A stretch of DNA of 42,999 bases from Zeimonas sp937903095. GTDB lineage: Bacteria; Pseudomonadota; Gammaproteobacteria; Burkholderiales; Burkholderiaceae_E. Under the pieces are notes generated by a model. It searched no databases. It saw nothing but the letters and a program-made list of their open reading frames with translations, and was not told the DNA's origin. A program made the position numbers and the translations under genes. Below, piece by piece: positions 1 through 8,581 of this stretch (its first letter is position 1; each line of letters starts with the position of its first letter). The stretch lies in NCBI GenBank assembly GCA_937903095.1, contig CALCZN010000088.1, positions 1 to 42,999 of the forward strand, in the 5' to 3' direction.

Positions 1-914
1 AGGAACAGCATGTCGGAGGTCATCTGCGACAGCCGCTCGTACTCCTCGAGGTTCGAGTACAGGATCTCGCGATATTCGTCCGCGGTGCGCGCGCGGGCGA
101 GTGCGACCTGCGTCTGCGTCATCAGGTTGCTGACCGGCGTGCGCAGCTCGTGGGCGAGATCCGACGAGAAGTCCGACAGGCGGCGGAACGAATCCTCGAG
201 CCGCGCGAGCATGTCGTTGAAGGCCGCCGCGAGTGGAGCTAGCTCGGGTGGCATCGACTCCGGCGGCAGGCGCTCGCCAAGTCGATCTGCAGAGATCCGG
301 TGCATCAGCTCCAGCGCCTTGCGCGCGGGCGCAAGGCCCCGGCGGGCAGAGAGCCAGCCGAGCAGCGCGGACAGCGCAATGCCGACCGCGACGCTCAGCC
401 ACAGGCTGTTGCGGAAGTCGGTCATGAACTTCCGATGGAAGTCGATGTCGAGCGCGACGACGACGGCCGCCGGCTGCGCGCCCGGAATTCCGGTGTCCGC
501 TGCCGTCGAGATCAAGCGAAACAGTCGGCTTCCGTGCTCGCGCACGGTCGCTTCGGCAGCCCGCGGCGCGGTGGTCGGCGGGACCGACCATGCAGGACCG
601 GTTGTCGACCCGAAACCCTCGGATGTGTACAGCTGCGTGCCGTCGGGCGCGACCACGGTGACGAACAGGTCGTGATGCCCGACGAGCGCTTCGGCCAATG
701 CGTCGTGCACTGCGGCGAGTTCTCCTTCGGTGCGCACCTTCGCCAGCAGGTTGCGTACGAGTTCGAGCTTTCCTTCGAGCACTGCCTGGTCCTGCTCGAC
801 CAGGTGCGTTTCGACCAGTCGCCCGACGAAGTAGCCGCCGACGAGAAGAACGGCGGTCGAAGCGATCGAGAAATACAGTGTGAGAAGGAACGTGACCGAC
901 CGCCGTTTTCGCAT
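1..914 (-). CDS. Heavy-metal two-component sensor histidine kinase, CusS/CopS type (C-terminus off the left edge)
   Basis: Inner-membrane kinase that would sense periplasmic metal and phosphorylate the neighbouring regulator. The reading frame starts at an ATG whose bases overlap the regulator stop (ATGA at 914), so the two are translationally coupled. Visible in order: basic N-terminus and first membrane segment (about residues 8-28), a periplasmic region of roughly 110 residues, a second membrane segment around residue 150-170, a HAMP-like linker, and the phospho-acceptor H-box LAHELRTP near residue 252. The ATP-binding domain lies beyond position 1. The divergent metal-efflux operon supports a metal-sensing role; copper/silver versus zinc/cadmium/cobalt cannot be settled from the part seen. 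Confidence 0.9.
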   Translation of the reverse strand, partial: MRKRRSVTFLLTLYFSIASTAVLLVGGYFVGRLVETHLVEQDQAVLEGKLELVRNLLAKVRTEGELAAVHDALAEALVGHHDLFVTVVAPDGTQLYTSEGFGSTTGPAWSVPPTTAPRAAEATVREHGSRLFRLISTAADTGIPGAQPAAVVVALDIDFHRKFMTDFRNSLWLSVAVGIALSALLGWLSARRGLAPARKALELMHRISADRLGERLPPESMPPELAPLAAAFNDMLARLEDSFRRLSDFSSDLAHELRTPVSNLMTQTQVALARARTADEYREILYSNLEEYERLSQMTSDMLF

Positions 915-1594
915 CAGGCCTGCTCCGGCGGCTCGATCACGTAGCCCATTCCGCGTACGGTGCGGATGAGCTTCGGCTCGAAGTCATCGTCGACTTTTGC
1001 ACGCAGACGACGCACCGCGACCTCGATGACGTTGGTGTCGCTGTCGAAGTTCATGTCCCACACCTGCGAGGCGATGAGGGATCGCGGAAGTACTTCGCCC
1101 TGGCGGCGCAGCAGCAGCTCGAGCAGCGCGAATTCCTTGGCGGTCAGATCGACGCGCTTGCCGGCGCGAACCACTCTGCGGCGGAGCAGGTCGAGCTCGA
1201 GATCCGCCACCTGCAATCGCTGTTGCTCGCGGCCCAGCCCGCGGCGCAGCAGCGTGCGCACGCGCGCGAGCAGCTCCGAGAAGGCGAACGGCTTGACGAG
1301 GTAGTCGTCGGCGCCGAGCTCCAGGCCCTTGACGCGGTCATCGACCTGGTCGCGTGCCGTCAGGAACAGCACCGGCATCGTTCGTCCCGCCGCCCGCAGA
1401 CGCTGCAGCACCTCCCAGCCGTCGATGCCGGGAAGCATCACGTCGAGCACGACGAGATCGTAGTCGTTCTGCTGGGCGAGATGCGCGCCGTCGATGCCGT
1501 CGCGCGCGAGGTCGGTGACGAATCCGGCCTCGCTCAACCCCTGTCGCAGATACTCGCCCGTCTTGCGTTCATCCTCGACGATGAGGATCTTCAT
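914..1594 (-). CDS. OmpR/PhoB-family response regulator, CusR/CopR type
   Basis: 226-residue DNA-binding regulator paired with the kinase that overlaps its stop codon. The receiver domain (residues 1-120) has the acidic pocket VEDE at 6-9, phospho-acceptor D51 in VVLDVMLPG, and the conserved lysine K101 in LVKPF. A winged-helix output domain fills residues 125-224 and ends in RTVRGMGYVIEPPE, as usual for the OmpR branch. Length and layout are those of CusR, CopR and IrlR. It is transcribed away from the RND efflux operon, so it most likely activates that operon through the inverted repeat at 1668-1683. The exact metal is inferred from context only. Confidence 0.93.
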   Translation of the reverse strand: MKILIVEDERKTGEYLRQGLSEAGFVTDLARDGIDGAHLAQQNDYDLVVLDVMLPGIDGWEVLQRLRAAGRTMPVLFLTARDQVDDRVKGLELGADDYLVKPFAFSELLARVRTLLRRGLGREQQRLQVADLELDLLRRRVVRAGKRVDLTAKEFALLELLLRRQGEVLPRSLIASQVWDMNFDSDTNVIEVAVRRLRAKVDDDFEPKLIRTVRGMGYVIEPPEQA

Positions 1595-1667
1595 CCTGTC
1601 CTTCCTCCGCCTGATCGCAGGCTCCGATGCGGGTATTTTGCAGTCTGGAATCGAAGGGCGGTCGTCG

Positions 1668-1683
1668 ATTACGCAGATGTAAT
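1668..1683. promoter_or_regulatory. Inverted repeat ATTAC-N6-GTAAT, likely operator of the metal response regulator
   Basis: ATTAC, six bases, GTAAT lies in the 134-bp gap between the regulator and the efflux operon, 45 bp before the first efflux gene. CusR/CopR/CzcR-type regulators bind imperfect palindromes of this sort in such divergent regions. No clear -10/-35 pair could be assigned. The assignment is by position and symmetry. Confidence 0.5.
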
Positions 1684-1728
1684 GCGGCAGTCAGGTTGCT
1701 GTCGGCTGCGCGCCGCGAACATCGCGTC

Positions 1729-2943
1729 ATGCGATTTCCACGAACGGCGGCAACGAACCTGGCGCTGGCGCTCTTGCTGCTGGCTTCGTCACCGGGCGCT
1801 CGCGCGCAGTCGCTTGCCGATGCGTTCGAGCAGGCCTGGTTGCGCAATCCGCTCGCTTCCAGCCTCGAGGCGCGCCAGGACGAAGCGCTCGCGCGCATCG
1901 ACCTGGCCGACCGTCTCGTGCCCGGTGCGCCCGCGGCGAGCCTGGCGGCGCAGGGCGACCGCTTCCACCGCGACGAGGGTGCGCAGAAATGGGAAATGGA
2001 ACTCGGCGTCCCGCTGTGGCTGCCCGGGCAGCAGTCGGCACGTCAGGCCGAAGCGCGTAGCCTGCAGGAACAGGTGCAGGCGCAACGCCCGCTGTTGCGC
2101 CTGGCGCTTGCCGGCGAAGTGCGCACGCGATGGTGGGCGCTGGCCGCCGCACGCACCGCCCGCGAGCTCGCTCTGCGCCGGGTGCAGACGGCGCGTGAAC
2201 TCGAGTCGAGCGTGATGCGGCGCTTCGAGACGGGCGATCTTGCCCGTCTGGATGCGAACCTCGCGCGCAACGAGCGACTTGCCGCCGAGGCCGAAGCCGT
2301 GCAGGCGCAGGCGTCGGTGCAGGCACAGGAAGCGAGCCTTCGAGCGCTTACCGGCGTCGAAGCTCCGCCGGTCCTCGAGGGTGAAGCGGCTGCTGTGCAG
2401 TCCATCGCGCCCGAGGAGCATCCGCAGTGGGTCGCAGCGCGCGCCGCTGCTCGGGCGGCCGACGCGACGCTGCTGGCCACCCTGAAATCGGATCGTGCCG
2501 CGCCGCGCGTCGCTCTGCGCATGGAGCGCGACCGTGGCGCAAGCGCCGAGCCGTTCTCGAACGCGGTGGGGGTGCAGGTGAGCATCCCGTTCTCCTGGGA
2601 GCCGCAGGTGCGCCAGCAGACGGCCGCCGCGCGCGCAGAACGCCTGCGCGCCGAAGCCGAGCTCGCCACGACGAGGCTGCGGCTGCAGACCGTCGTCGAC
2701 ACCGCCCGTGCCGAGCTGGAGGCCGTGGAACGGCAACTCCGGATCGCGAGTGCACGACAGGCCGCGACTGCCGACAACCTGCGCCTGGCCGAGCGTTCAT
2801 TCTCGCTGGGCGAGACCGACCTGACGTCGCTGCTCCGCGTTCGCGCCACCGCCCTCGAGGCGGACCTCTTCGCGGCACGCCAGCGCGTTTCGCTCGAGGC
2901 CGCCCGCTCGCAATTGAACCAGGCTCTCGGAGTCGTGCCATGA
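1729..2943 (+). CDS. czcC: Outer-membrane efflux channel of the heavy-metal RND system (TolC/CzcC family)
   Basis: 404-residue TolC-like protein forming the outer-membrane duct of the tripartite pump. The start at 1729 is chosen because it gives a clean signal peptide (MRFPRT, then a Leu/Ala core, cut after ARA). The frame is open further upstream, but that extension is Arg-rich and not secretory. The rest is Ala/Arg/Glu/Leu-rich with long coiled-coil helices in two similar halves, as in outer-membrane efflux proteins, ending in LNQALGVVP. It overlaps the next gene by ATGA, placing it first in a five-gene operon with the adaptor and pump. The metal is not determined by this subunit. Confidence 0.88.
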   Translation: MRFPRTAATNLALALLLLASSPGARAQSLADAFEQAWLRNPLASSLEARQDEALARIDLADRLVPGAPAASLAAQGDRFHRDEGAQKWEMELGVPLWLPGQQSARQAEARSLQEQVQAQRPLLRLALAGEVRTRWWALAAARTARELALRRVQTARELESSVMRRFETGDLARLDANLARNERLAAEAEAVQAQASVQAQEASLRALTGVEAPPVLEGEAAAVQSIAPEEHPQWVAARAAARAADATLLATLKSDRAAPRVALRMERDRGASAEPFSNAVGVQVSIPFSWEPQVRQQTAAARAERLRAEAELATTRLRLQTVVDTARAELEAVERQLRIASARQAATADNLRLAERSFSLGETDLTSLLRVRATALEADLFAARQRVSLEAARSQLNQALGVVP

Positions 2944-3512
2944 GTCGTTCCCTGACGCTGCTCGCCGCCGCACTGTTCGTGCTTCCCGTGTCCGCTCACG
3001 AAGGCGAGGATCACGGCGCCCCCGCCGCAGCCACCGTGCCTGCGGTCGAGGTCGGTACGCGCGCAGCCGCGGCCACCGAGATTTTCGAACTGGTTGCGGT
3101 CGTCTCGGGCGATCACCTGACGTTGTATCTCGATCGTTTCGGGTCGAACGAGCCCGTCTCGGGCGCGAAGATCGACGTCGAGACGGGCGATCTGAAGAGG
3201 ACGGCCGAGGAACTCGAAGCGGGCGTCTACCAGGTGATCGCGGCTGAGCTCGCGCAGTCGGGACCTCACGCACTGGTGGTTGCCGTCGAGGCGGGCGACG
3301 ACGTCGATCTTCTCTCGCTCACCATCGAAGGCCCCGTGCAGCCCGCGAGCGCTTCGCGAGCGGCTCCCGGGCTCACCGCTTCCGCCTTGCAGGGGTGGCG
3401 CCATCCGCTCGTCTGGGGCGCCTCGGGTGCAGTCCTGCTCGCGGTTGCCGGTGTCGTCGTGCTGCGACGCAAGGGTGCCGGAGCGAACTCCGACGAGGAA
3501 GCTACGAAATGA
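2940..3512 (+). CDS. Small secreted, membrane-anchored protein of the metal-efflux operon
   Basis: 190 residues, function not recognised. A signal peptide (residues 1-19, VSAHEGEDHG at the junction) is followed by a His/acid-rich start, a beta-rich domain of about 110 residues, and a C-terminal membrane helix (about 153-172) with a basic RRK stop-transfer sequence. It therefore resembles a periplasmic domain tethered to the inner membrane. Similar short proteins often precede the adaptor in betaproteobacterial czc-like operons. The mature start HEGEDH is shared with the adaptor encoded next, which suggests metal capture near the pump (inference). It overlaps both neighbours by ATGA. Confidence 0.75.
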   Translation: MSRSLTLLAAALFVLPVSAHEGEDHGAPAAATVPAVEVGTRAAAATEIFELVAVVSGDHLTLYLDRFGSNEPVSGAKIDVETGDLKRTAEELEAGVYQVIAAELAQSGPHALVVAVEAGDDVDLLSLTIEGPVQPASASRAAPGLTASALQGWRHPLVWGASGAVLLAVAGVVVLRRKGAGANSDEEATK

Positions 3513-4666
3513 GCAGGAAGCCATCGCGCCTACCGGAAATCGTCGGTGCGCTCGCCATTGCCGCGGCGCTGGGCGTGCCATCGGTATCGGCGCACGAAGG
3601 CGAGGACCACTCGGATCCAGCTTCCGCTGCAACGTCCGTCGCCGATCCGGCGACGTCATTCGGTGTCGATGCGGCGCTTCCACGGCGCGAATCGGACGGA
3701 GCCGTGTTCCTGCCGAAGCCCACGCAGTATCGGATCGGGGTGCGTACGCGCCTGGTGGAAGCCGCGACGATTCCGCTGACGGTCGAGCTCGTCGGGAAGG
3801 TCGTCGCCGAGCCGAACGCCGGAGGCCGCGTTCAATCGACGCAGACCGGACGCATCGAAGCCGGCCCGAAGGGCTTGCCGGTGCTCGGACAGCGCGTGAG
3901 AAAGGGTGATGTGCTGGCCTTCGTCGAGCCGTCGATCGCCAGCCTCGAGCGCGCGAACCGGCAGTCGGAGCTCGCGGCGCTCGATGCGCAACTCGCGATC
4001 GCCCGCAGCAAGGCGGCGCGCTACGAACAGCTCGATGGTGCCGTGCCGCGCAAGGACATCGAGGCGGCGCGCATCGAGGTGAAGTCGCTGCTCGCTCGCC
4101 GAAACGCGACAGCGCGGGGGCTCAGCAGTCGGGAAGCGCTGCGCGCTCCCGTCTCGGGCGTGATCAGCGCAACCACCATCGTCGCAGGACAGATCGTCGA
4201 GCCGCGGGAGGTCCTGATCGAGATCGTCGATCCGTCGCGGCTGGCGATCGAGGCGCTCGCATACGACCCGGCGGTCGCGGGGGCGATCTCGGGTGCGAGC
4301 GCAAGCGTCGGTTCGACCCCGCTCGAGCTCGAACTGGTCGGCGCCGGACGGCAGTTGCGCGGGCAGGCGTTGCCGCTGTTCTTTCGCGCGAAGACACAGG
4401 GCGTGCCGCTCGCGATCGGACAGCCGCTGCAGGTGATCGGACGGACCACCGAGAAGCGCGAAGGTTTCGCCGTCGCCCGGCAGGCACTGGTGCGCGACCG
4501 CTCGGGCGAGCACGTCGTATGGGTACACGAGGCCGCCGAGCGCTTCGTGCCGCGACGCGTCGCGTTTGAGCTCCTCGACGCGGACACCGTCGTCGTTACC
4601 TCCGGCCTGGCTGCGCGCGACCGTGTCGTGGTGAAGGGCGCCAATCTCCTCGCGCAGGTGCGCTGA
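3509..4666 (+). CDS. czcB: Periplasmic adaptor (membrane fusion protein) of the heavy-metal RND pump, CzcB type
   Basis: 385 residues; joins the inner-membrane pump to the outer-membrane channel. The ATG at 3509 overlaps the previous stop and gives a secretion signal ending VSAHEGEDHS; upstream frame extension is rejected because it runs through the previous gene. After the signal comes the lipoyl/barrel-sandwich half (GRIEAGPKG, VLGQRVRKGDVL), an alpha-hairpin (about 150-210), the second half (LRAPVSGVI), and the beta-barrel and membrane-proximal domains ending VVVKGANLLAQVR. The His-rich HEGEDH start could bind metal. The pump gene starts one base after this stop. Confidence 0.92.
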   Translation: MSRKPSRLPEIVGALAIAAALGVPSVSAHEGEDHSDPASAATSVADPATSFGVDAALPRRESDGAVFLPKPTQYRIGVRTRLVEAATIPLTVELVGKVVAEPNAGGRVQSTQTGRIEAGPKGLPVLGQRVRKGDVLAFVEPSIASLERANRQSELAALDAQLAIARSKAARYEQLDGAVPRKDIEAARIEVKSLLARRNATARGLSSREALRAPVSGVISATTIVAGQIVEPREVLIEIVDPSRLAIEALAYDPAVAGAISGASASVGSTPLELELVGAGRQLRGQALPLFFRAKTQGVPLAIGQPLQVIGRTTEKREGFAVARQALVRDRSGEHVVWVHEAAERFVPRRVAFELLDADTVVVTSGLAARDRVVVKGANLLAQVR

Positions 4667-4667
4667 C

Positions 4668-7600
4668 ATGTTCGAGGCGCTGGTCCAATCGAGCCTGCGG
4701 CAGCGGCTGATCGTCCTTGCCGCATCGCTGCTGCTCGTCGTCTACGGCGCGCTCACGTTGCGGCAGATGCCGGTCGACGTCTTCCCCGATCTGAACAAGC
4801 CGACGGTCACGCTGATGACCGAGGCGGGCGGGATGGCGCCCGAGGAGGTCGAGCAGCTCGTCACCTTCCCGATCGAGGCCGGGATGAACGGCATGCCGGG
4901 CGTCACGCGCGTGCGCTCGGTCTCGGGGGTCGGCCTGTCGATCGTCTATGTCGAGTTCGACTGGGGCTCGGACATCTATCGCAACCGGCAGCAGGTGGCC
5001 GAGCGGCTGAACCTCGTGCGCGAGCAGTTGCCGCCGGACGTCGTGCCGCAGCTCGGCCCCATCTCGTCGATCATGGGCGAGATCCTGCTGATCGCCTTGC
5101 CGGCGGACCCCGCGCGCGTGAGCCCGATGCAGGTGCGCGAGTACGCCGACTGGGTCGTGCGGCCGCGACTGCTGACGATTCCGGGCGTAGCCCAGGCGAT
5201 CGTGATCGGCGGCGAGGTGCGCCAGTATCGCGTCGAGCTGCGACCCGAGCAGCTGCGCACGCTCGGGGTGCCGCGCGAGCGCATCGACGCGGCGCTGAAG
5301 GACTTCGGCGCGAACACGAGCGGCGGCTTCCTCGAGGCGCAGGGCCGCGAGTACCTGATCCGGCAGATCGGGCGCACGAATCGCATCGAGGACCTGCGCA
5401 ACCTGGTCGTCTCGAGCGACGCCGGGCAGCGCGTGCTGCTGCATCAGGTTGCGGACGTCTCCATTGCAGCGGCGATCAAGCGCGGAGACGCCGGCTACGA
5501 CGGCAAGCCCGCGGTCATCCTGTCGGTGCAGAAGCAGCCGGGCGCCGACAGTGTGGAACTCACACGCGAGGTCGAGAAGGCGATCGCCGATCTGTCGAAG
5601 AGCCGTCCCTCGGGAATCGACGAGCCGCAGTTCCTCTTCCGGCAGGCCGATTTCATCGAGCGATCGGTCGGCAACGTCGAGGAGGCGCTTCGCGACGGCG
5701 CCATCATGGTCGCGATCGTGCTCTTCGCGTTCCTGCTCAACGCGCGCACGACGCTGATCTCGCTCACCGCGATTCCGGTGTCACTGCTGGCCACCGCGCT
5801 CGTCTTTCGCTGGTTCGGCCTGTCGATCAACACGATGACGCTGGGCGGCCTGGCAATCGCGATCGGCGAGCTGGTCGACGACGCCGTCGTCGGCGTCGAG
5901 AACGTGCTGCGACGGCTGAAGCTGAACCGCGCCTTGCCCGAGCCGCGGCCGGTGGCCGAAGTGGTCGCGAAGGCCACGCTGGAAGTGCGCTCGGCGATCG
6001 TCTACGCGACGATCATCATCGTGCTGGTGTTCGTGCCGCTGTTCGTGCTGCCCGGCATCGAAGGGCGGTTATTCACGCCGCTGGGCGTGGCGTACATCGT
6101 CTCGATCCTCGCCAGCATGATCGTCTCGGTGACGCTCACGCCGGTGATGGCCTACTACCTGCTGCCGGCGATGAAGCAGCTCGGCCATGGCGACAGCGCG
6201 CTGGTGCGCTTTCTGAAGCGCTGGGACGCGAAGCTGCTCGGCTGGTCGTTCGCGCACGGCCGCAGCCTGCTCGTGGCCGCGCTCGTCGTCGTGCTTGGCG
6301 TCGCCGCCACCGTTGTGTATTTCCCGCGTTCCTTCCTTCCTCCGTTCAACGAGGGAACGCTTACCGTGAGCCTGCTGCTCGAGCCCGGTACTTCGCTCAC
6401 CGAATCGAACCGCATCGGCTCGATTGCCGAGCGGCTTATCGCGCGCGTGCCCGAGGTGACGCATGTCGGGCGGCGCACCGGCCGTGCCGAGCTCGACGAG
6501 CACGCCGAAGGGGTGCATTCGAGCGAGCTGGAAGTCGACCTCGCGCCTTCCGAACGCGATCGCGATGTGGTGATCCAGGACATACGCGCCCGACTCGCGT
6601 CGCTGCCCGTGGTCACGAACGTCGGGCAGCCGATCTCGCACCGGCTCGACCACCTACTCTCCGGAGTGCGTGCGCAGATTGCGCTGAAGGTGTTCGGCGA
6701 CGACCTCGACACCCTGCGTGCGCTCGCCGAGGATCTGCGAGGTCGGCTGGCCGCGATACCGGGCGTCACCGACCTGCAGATCGAGAAGCAGGTGCGCATC
6801 CCGCAGACGAAGATCCGCATCGATTACGACGAGGCCGCGCGCTACGGCGTGTCGCCGGGCGCGCTGTTGCGCGGCCTCGAGCAGATGATCGCCGGAGAGC
6901 GGATCACGCAGATCATCGAGGGCAACCGGCGCTTCGATCTGGTCGCGCGCCTGCCGGAGAGCCGGCGCGACCTGCATGCGCTCGCCCGTCTGCCGATCGA
7001 GACGCCGGACGGCCACGTGCCGCTGTCCCGCGTGGCGGCGATCGAGGACACCGACGGGCCGAACCAGATCAGCCGCGAGAACGCGCGCCGGCGCATCGTC
7101 GTTTCGGCGAATACCGACGGGCGCGACATGGCGCAGGTCATCGCGGCGATTCGTGCCGAGCTCGCCGCTCGCCCGTTGCCCGATGGCTACTTCACCGCGC
7201 TCGAGGGCCAGTTCCAGGCGCAGGAGCAGGCCTCGCGCCTTATCGCGCTGCTCGCGCTCGTGTCGCTGTCGATGATCTTCCTCGTGCTCTACAGCCGATA
7301 CCGCTCGACGGTGCTCGCGCTGATCATCATGGGCAACATCCCGCTCGCGCTGGTCGGCAGCGTGGTTGCGCTGTGGATCTCCGGACAGCCGCTGTCGGTT
7401 GCGGCACTCGTCGGCTTCGTCACCCTCGCCGGCATCGCGACGCGCAACGGCATCCTGAAGATCTCGCACTACATCAACCTGTGCGCGTTCGAAGGCGAGC
7501 GCTTCGGAAAGCCCATGATTATTCGCGGCTCGCTCGAGCGTCTCACGCCGGTGCTGATGACGGCGCTCGTCGCCGCCTTCGCACTGATGCCGCTGCTGCT

Positions 7601-7772
7601 GTCGGCGGACGCTCCCGGCAAGGAAGTGCTGCACCCGGTGGCCGTCGTCATCTTCGGCGGTCTGGTCAGCTCGACGCTGCTCGATACCGTGCTCACGCCC
7701 GTGATGTTCTGGCGCTGGGGCGAGAAGCCGTTGCGGCGGCTGCTCGAGCAGCGTGCCACGGAAAGCTTCTGA
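4668..7772 (+). CDS. czcA: Heavy-metal efflux RND pump, CzcA/CusA family
   Basis: 1034 residues, the normal size for HME-RND pumps. It exchanges protons for metal ions across the inner membrane and feeds the channel. The N-terminus has a membrane helix followed by RQMPVDVFPDLNKPTVTLMTEAGG-type porter sequence, and two blocks of membrane segments lie at about 335-545 and 860-1025. The fourth-helix signature reads GELVDDAVVGVENV (about 399-413): the acidic residues needed for proton relay are there, but it is not the DFG..VDGA form of classical CzcA, so zinc/cobalt/cadmium specificity should not be assumed. It starts one base after the adaptor stop, within the operon. Confidence 0.95.
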   Translation: MFEALVQSSLRQRLIVLAASLLLVVYGALTLRQMPVDVFPDLNKPTVTLMTEAGGMAPEEVEQLVTFPIEAGMNGMPGVTRVRSVSGVGLSIVYVEFDWGSDIYRNRQQVAERLNLVREQLPPDVVPQLGPISSIMGEILLIALPADPARVSPMQVREYADWVVRPRLLTIPGVAQAIVIGGEVRQYRVELRPEQLRTLGVPRERIDAALKDFGANTSGGFLEAQGREYLIRQIGRTNRIEDLRNLVVSSDAGQRVLLHQVADVSIAAAIKRGDAGYDGKPAVILSVQKQPGADSVELTREVEKAIADLSKSRPSGIDEPQFLFRQADFIERSVGNVEEALRDGAIMVAIVLFAFLLNARTTLISLTAIPVSLLATALVFRWFGLSINTMTLGGLAIAIGELVDDAVVGVENVLRRLKLNRALPEPRPVAEVVAKATLEVRSAIVYATIIIVLVFVPLFVLPGIEGRLFTPLGVAYIVSILASMIVSVTLTPVMAYYLLPAMKQLGHGDSALVRFLKRWDAKLLGWSFAHGRSLLVAALVVVLGVAATVVYFPRSFLPPFNEGTLTVSLLLEPGTSLTESNRIGSIAERLIARVPEVTHVGRRTGRAELDEHAEGVHSSELEVDLAPSERDRDVVIQDIRARLASLPVVTNVGQPISHRLDHLLSGVRAQIALKVFGDDLDTLRALAEDLRGRLAAIPGVTDLQIEKQVRIPQTKIRIDYDEAARYGVSPGALLRGLEQMIAGERITQIIEGNRRFDLVARLPESRRDLHALARLPIETPDGHVPLSRVAAIEDTDGPNQISRENARRRIVVSANTDGRDMAQVIAAIRAELAARPLPDGYFTALEGQFQAQEQASRLIALLALVSLSMIFLVLYSRYRSTVLALIIMGNIPLALVGSVVALWISGQPLSVAALVGFVTLAGIATRNGILKISHYINLCAFEGERFGKPMIIRGSLERLTPVLMTALVAAFALMPLLLSADAPGKEVLHPVAVVIFGGLVSSTLLDTVLTPVMFWRWGEKPLRRLLEQRATESF

Positions 7773-7800
7773 AACCACACATCCTCGAGGAAAACGCAAA

Positions 7801-8277
7801 ATGAAGATGGCCCTGCTCGCCGCCGCTGCCGCCGGCGTGCTCACGTTCGGTGCGTCGCCCGCCTTCGCGCACGACGACGCGTATCTCGCAACGCAGAAGG
7901 CGCCCAACGGCGGCCAGCTGCGCATGGCGGGACCGTACCACTACGAACTGGTGGCCGACCGCCAGGCCAGCGCCGCGAAGGCGAGTGAACTCGTGGTCTT
8001 CGTGACCGACCACGCCGGCACGCCGGTGCCCACGCAAGGCGCGCAGGGGGTGGCGCACATACTTGCGGGCAAGGAGCGCAGTTCCGTGAAGCTCGTGCCC
8101 GATGGCGAGAATCGGATGAAGGGAGCGGGAGCCTACGCGTGGGCTGGGGACGCGAAGGTCGTCGTCTCGATCACCATGCCCGACGCTCCGGCCGCACAGG
8201 CCCGATTTGGCGCGGATCCGGTCGGCGAGATGGAACGGCAGTCGGCAGCCCGCGCCACCGAAGCGCACGGACACTGA
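7801..8277 (+). CDS. Secreted small protein ending the metal-efflux operon
   Basis: 158 residues with a signal peptide cut after AFA, giving a mature start HDDAYL. The start at 7801 is chosen for the signal peptide; the frame is open 16 codons upstream but that part overlaps the pump end. The mature part has APNGGQLRMAGPYHYELV and a beta-rich body, and ends in a His-containing tail (TEAHGH). Proteins of this kind are often found at the end of such operons. A periplasmic metal-binding or accessory role is inferred from location and His content. I recognise no catalytic motif. Confidence 0.78.
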   Translation: MKMALLAAAAAGVLTFGASPAFAHDDAYLATQKAPNGGQLRMAGPYHYELVADRQASAAKASELVVFVTDHAGTPVPTQGAQGVAHILAGKERSSVKLVPDGENRMKGAGAYAWAGDAKVVVSITMPDAPAAQARFGADPVGEMERQSAARATEAHGH

Positions 8278-8581
8278 TGGATCTGTTGGTGCCTTCGCCG
8301 GAAAGCGAGCGGTGTTCGAAACCGGGGCATGAGTTTCGGCGTTTCTGTACTTGCCCCGAAATGTTGCCCCTGCTTTCGCTCGGCTATCAACGAACGCTGT
8401 CGGTCCTGTTCGGACAAAAAGAAAACCCGCACTTAGGCGGGTTCTCAGGATGCCTTTGGGCGGCATTGGAAGGGGTAATGGTGGCCGAAGGGGAATATGA
8501 AGTCTCGTTCGGAAGGATGCGGATTCTTGCGGAAAGATGCGAGTTCCTGAGGGTTGGCAGGGATGCTTGCAGACTTTGCGG
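8278..8581. other. Intergenic stretch between convergent operons, no gene seen
   Basis: About 300 bases lie between the end of the efflux operon (plus) and the end of the MFS gene (minus). They hold the hairpin terminator described separately. Open frames crossing it in both strands have no coherent protein-like composition. No terminator for the plus-strand operon is obvious. Confidence 0.6.
8415..8443 (-). terminator. Rho-independent terminator of the fluoride/MFS operon
   Basis: Read on minus: AACCCGC, loop, GCGGGTT, then TTCTTTTTG. The stem is seven base pairs and the T-rich tail follows on the minus side only, so it serves the minus-strand MFS gene ending at 8582. Confidence 0.75.

Noticed and set aside
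1627..1728. N-terminal extension of the CzcC-type protein
   Set aside because: It would put Arg-rich residues before a clear signal peptide and overlap the operator.
8460..8500. TGGTGGCCGAAGGGGAA looks like the 3' end of a minus-strand tRNA
   Set aside because: No GGTTCRANNCC T-arm, anticodon arm or acceptor pairing could be built; at most a relic.
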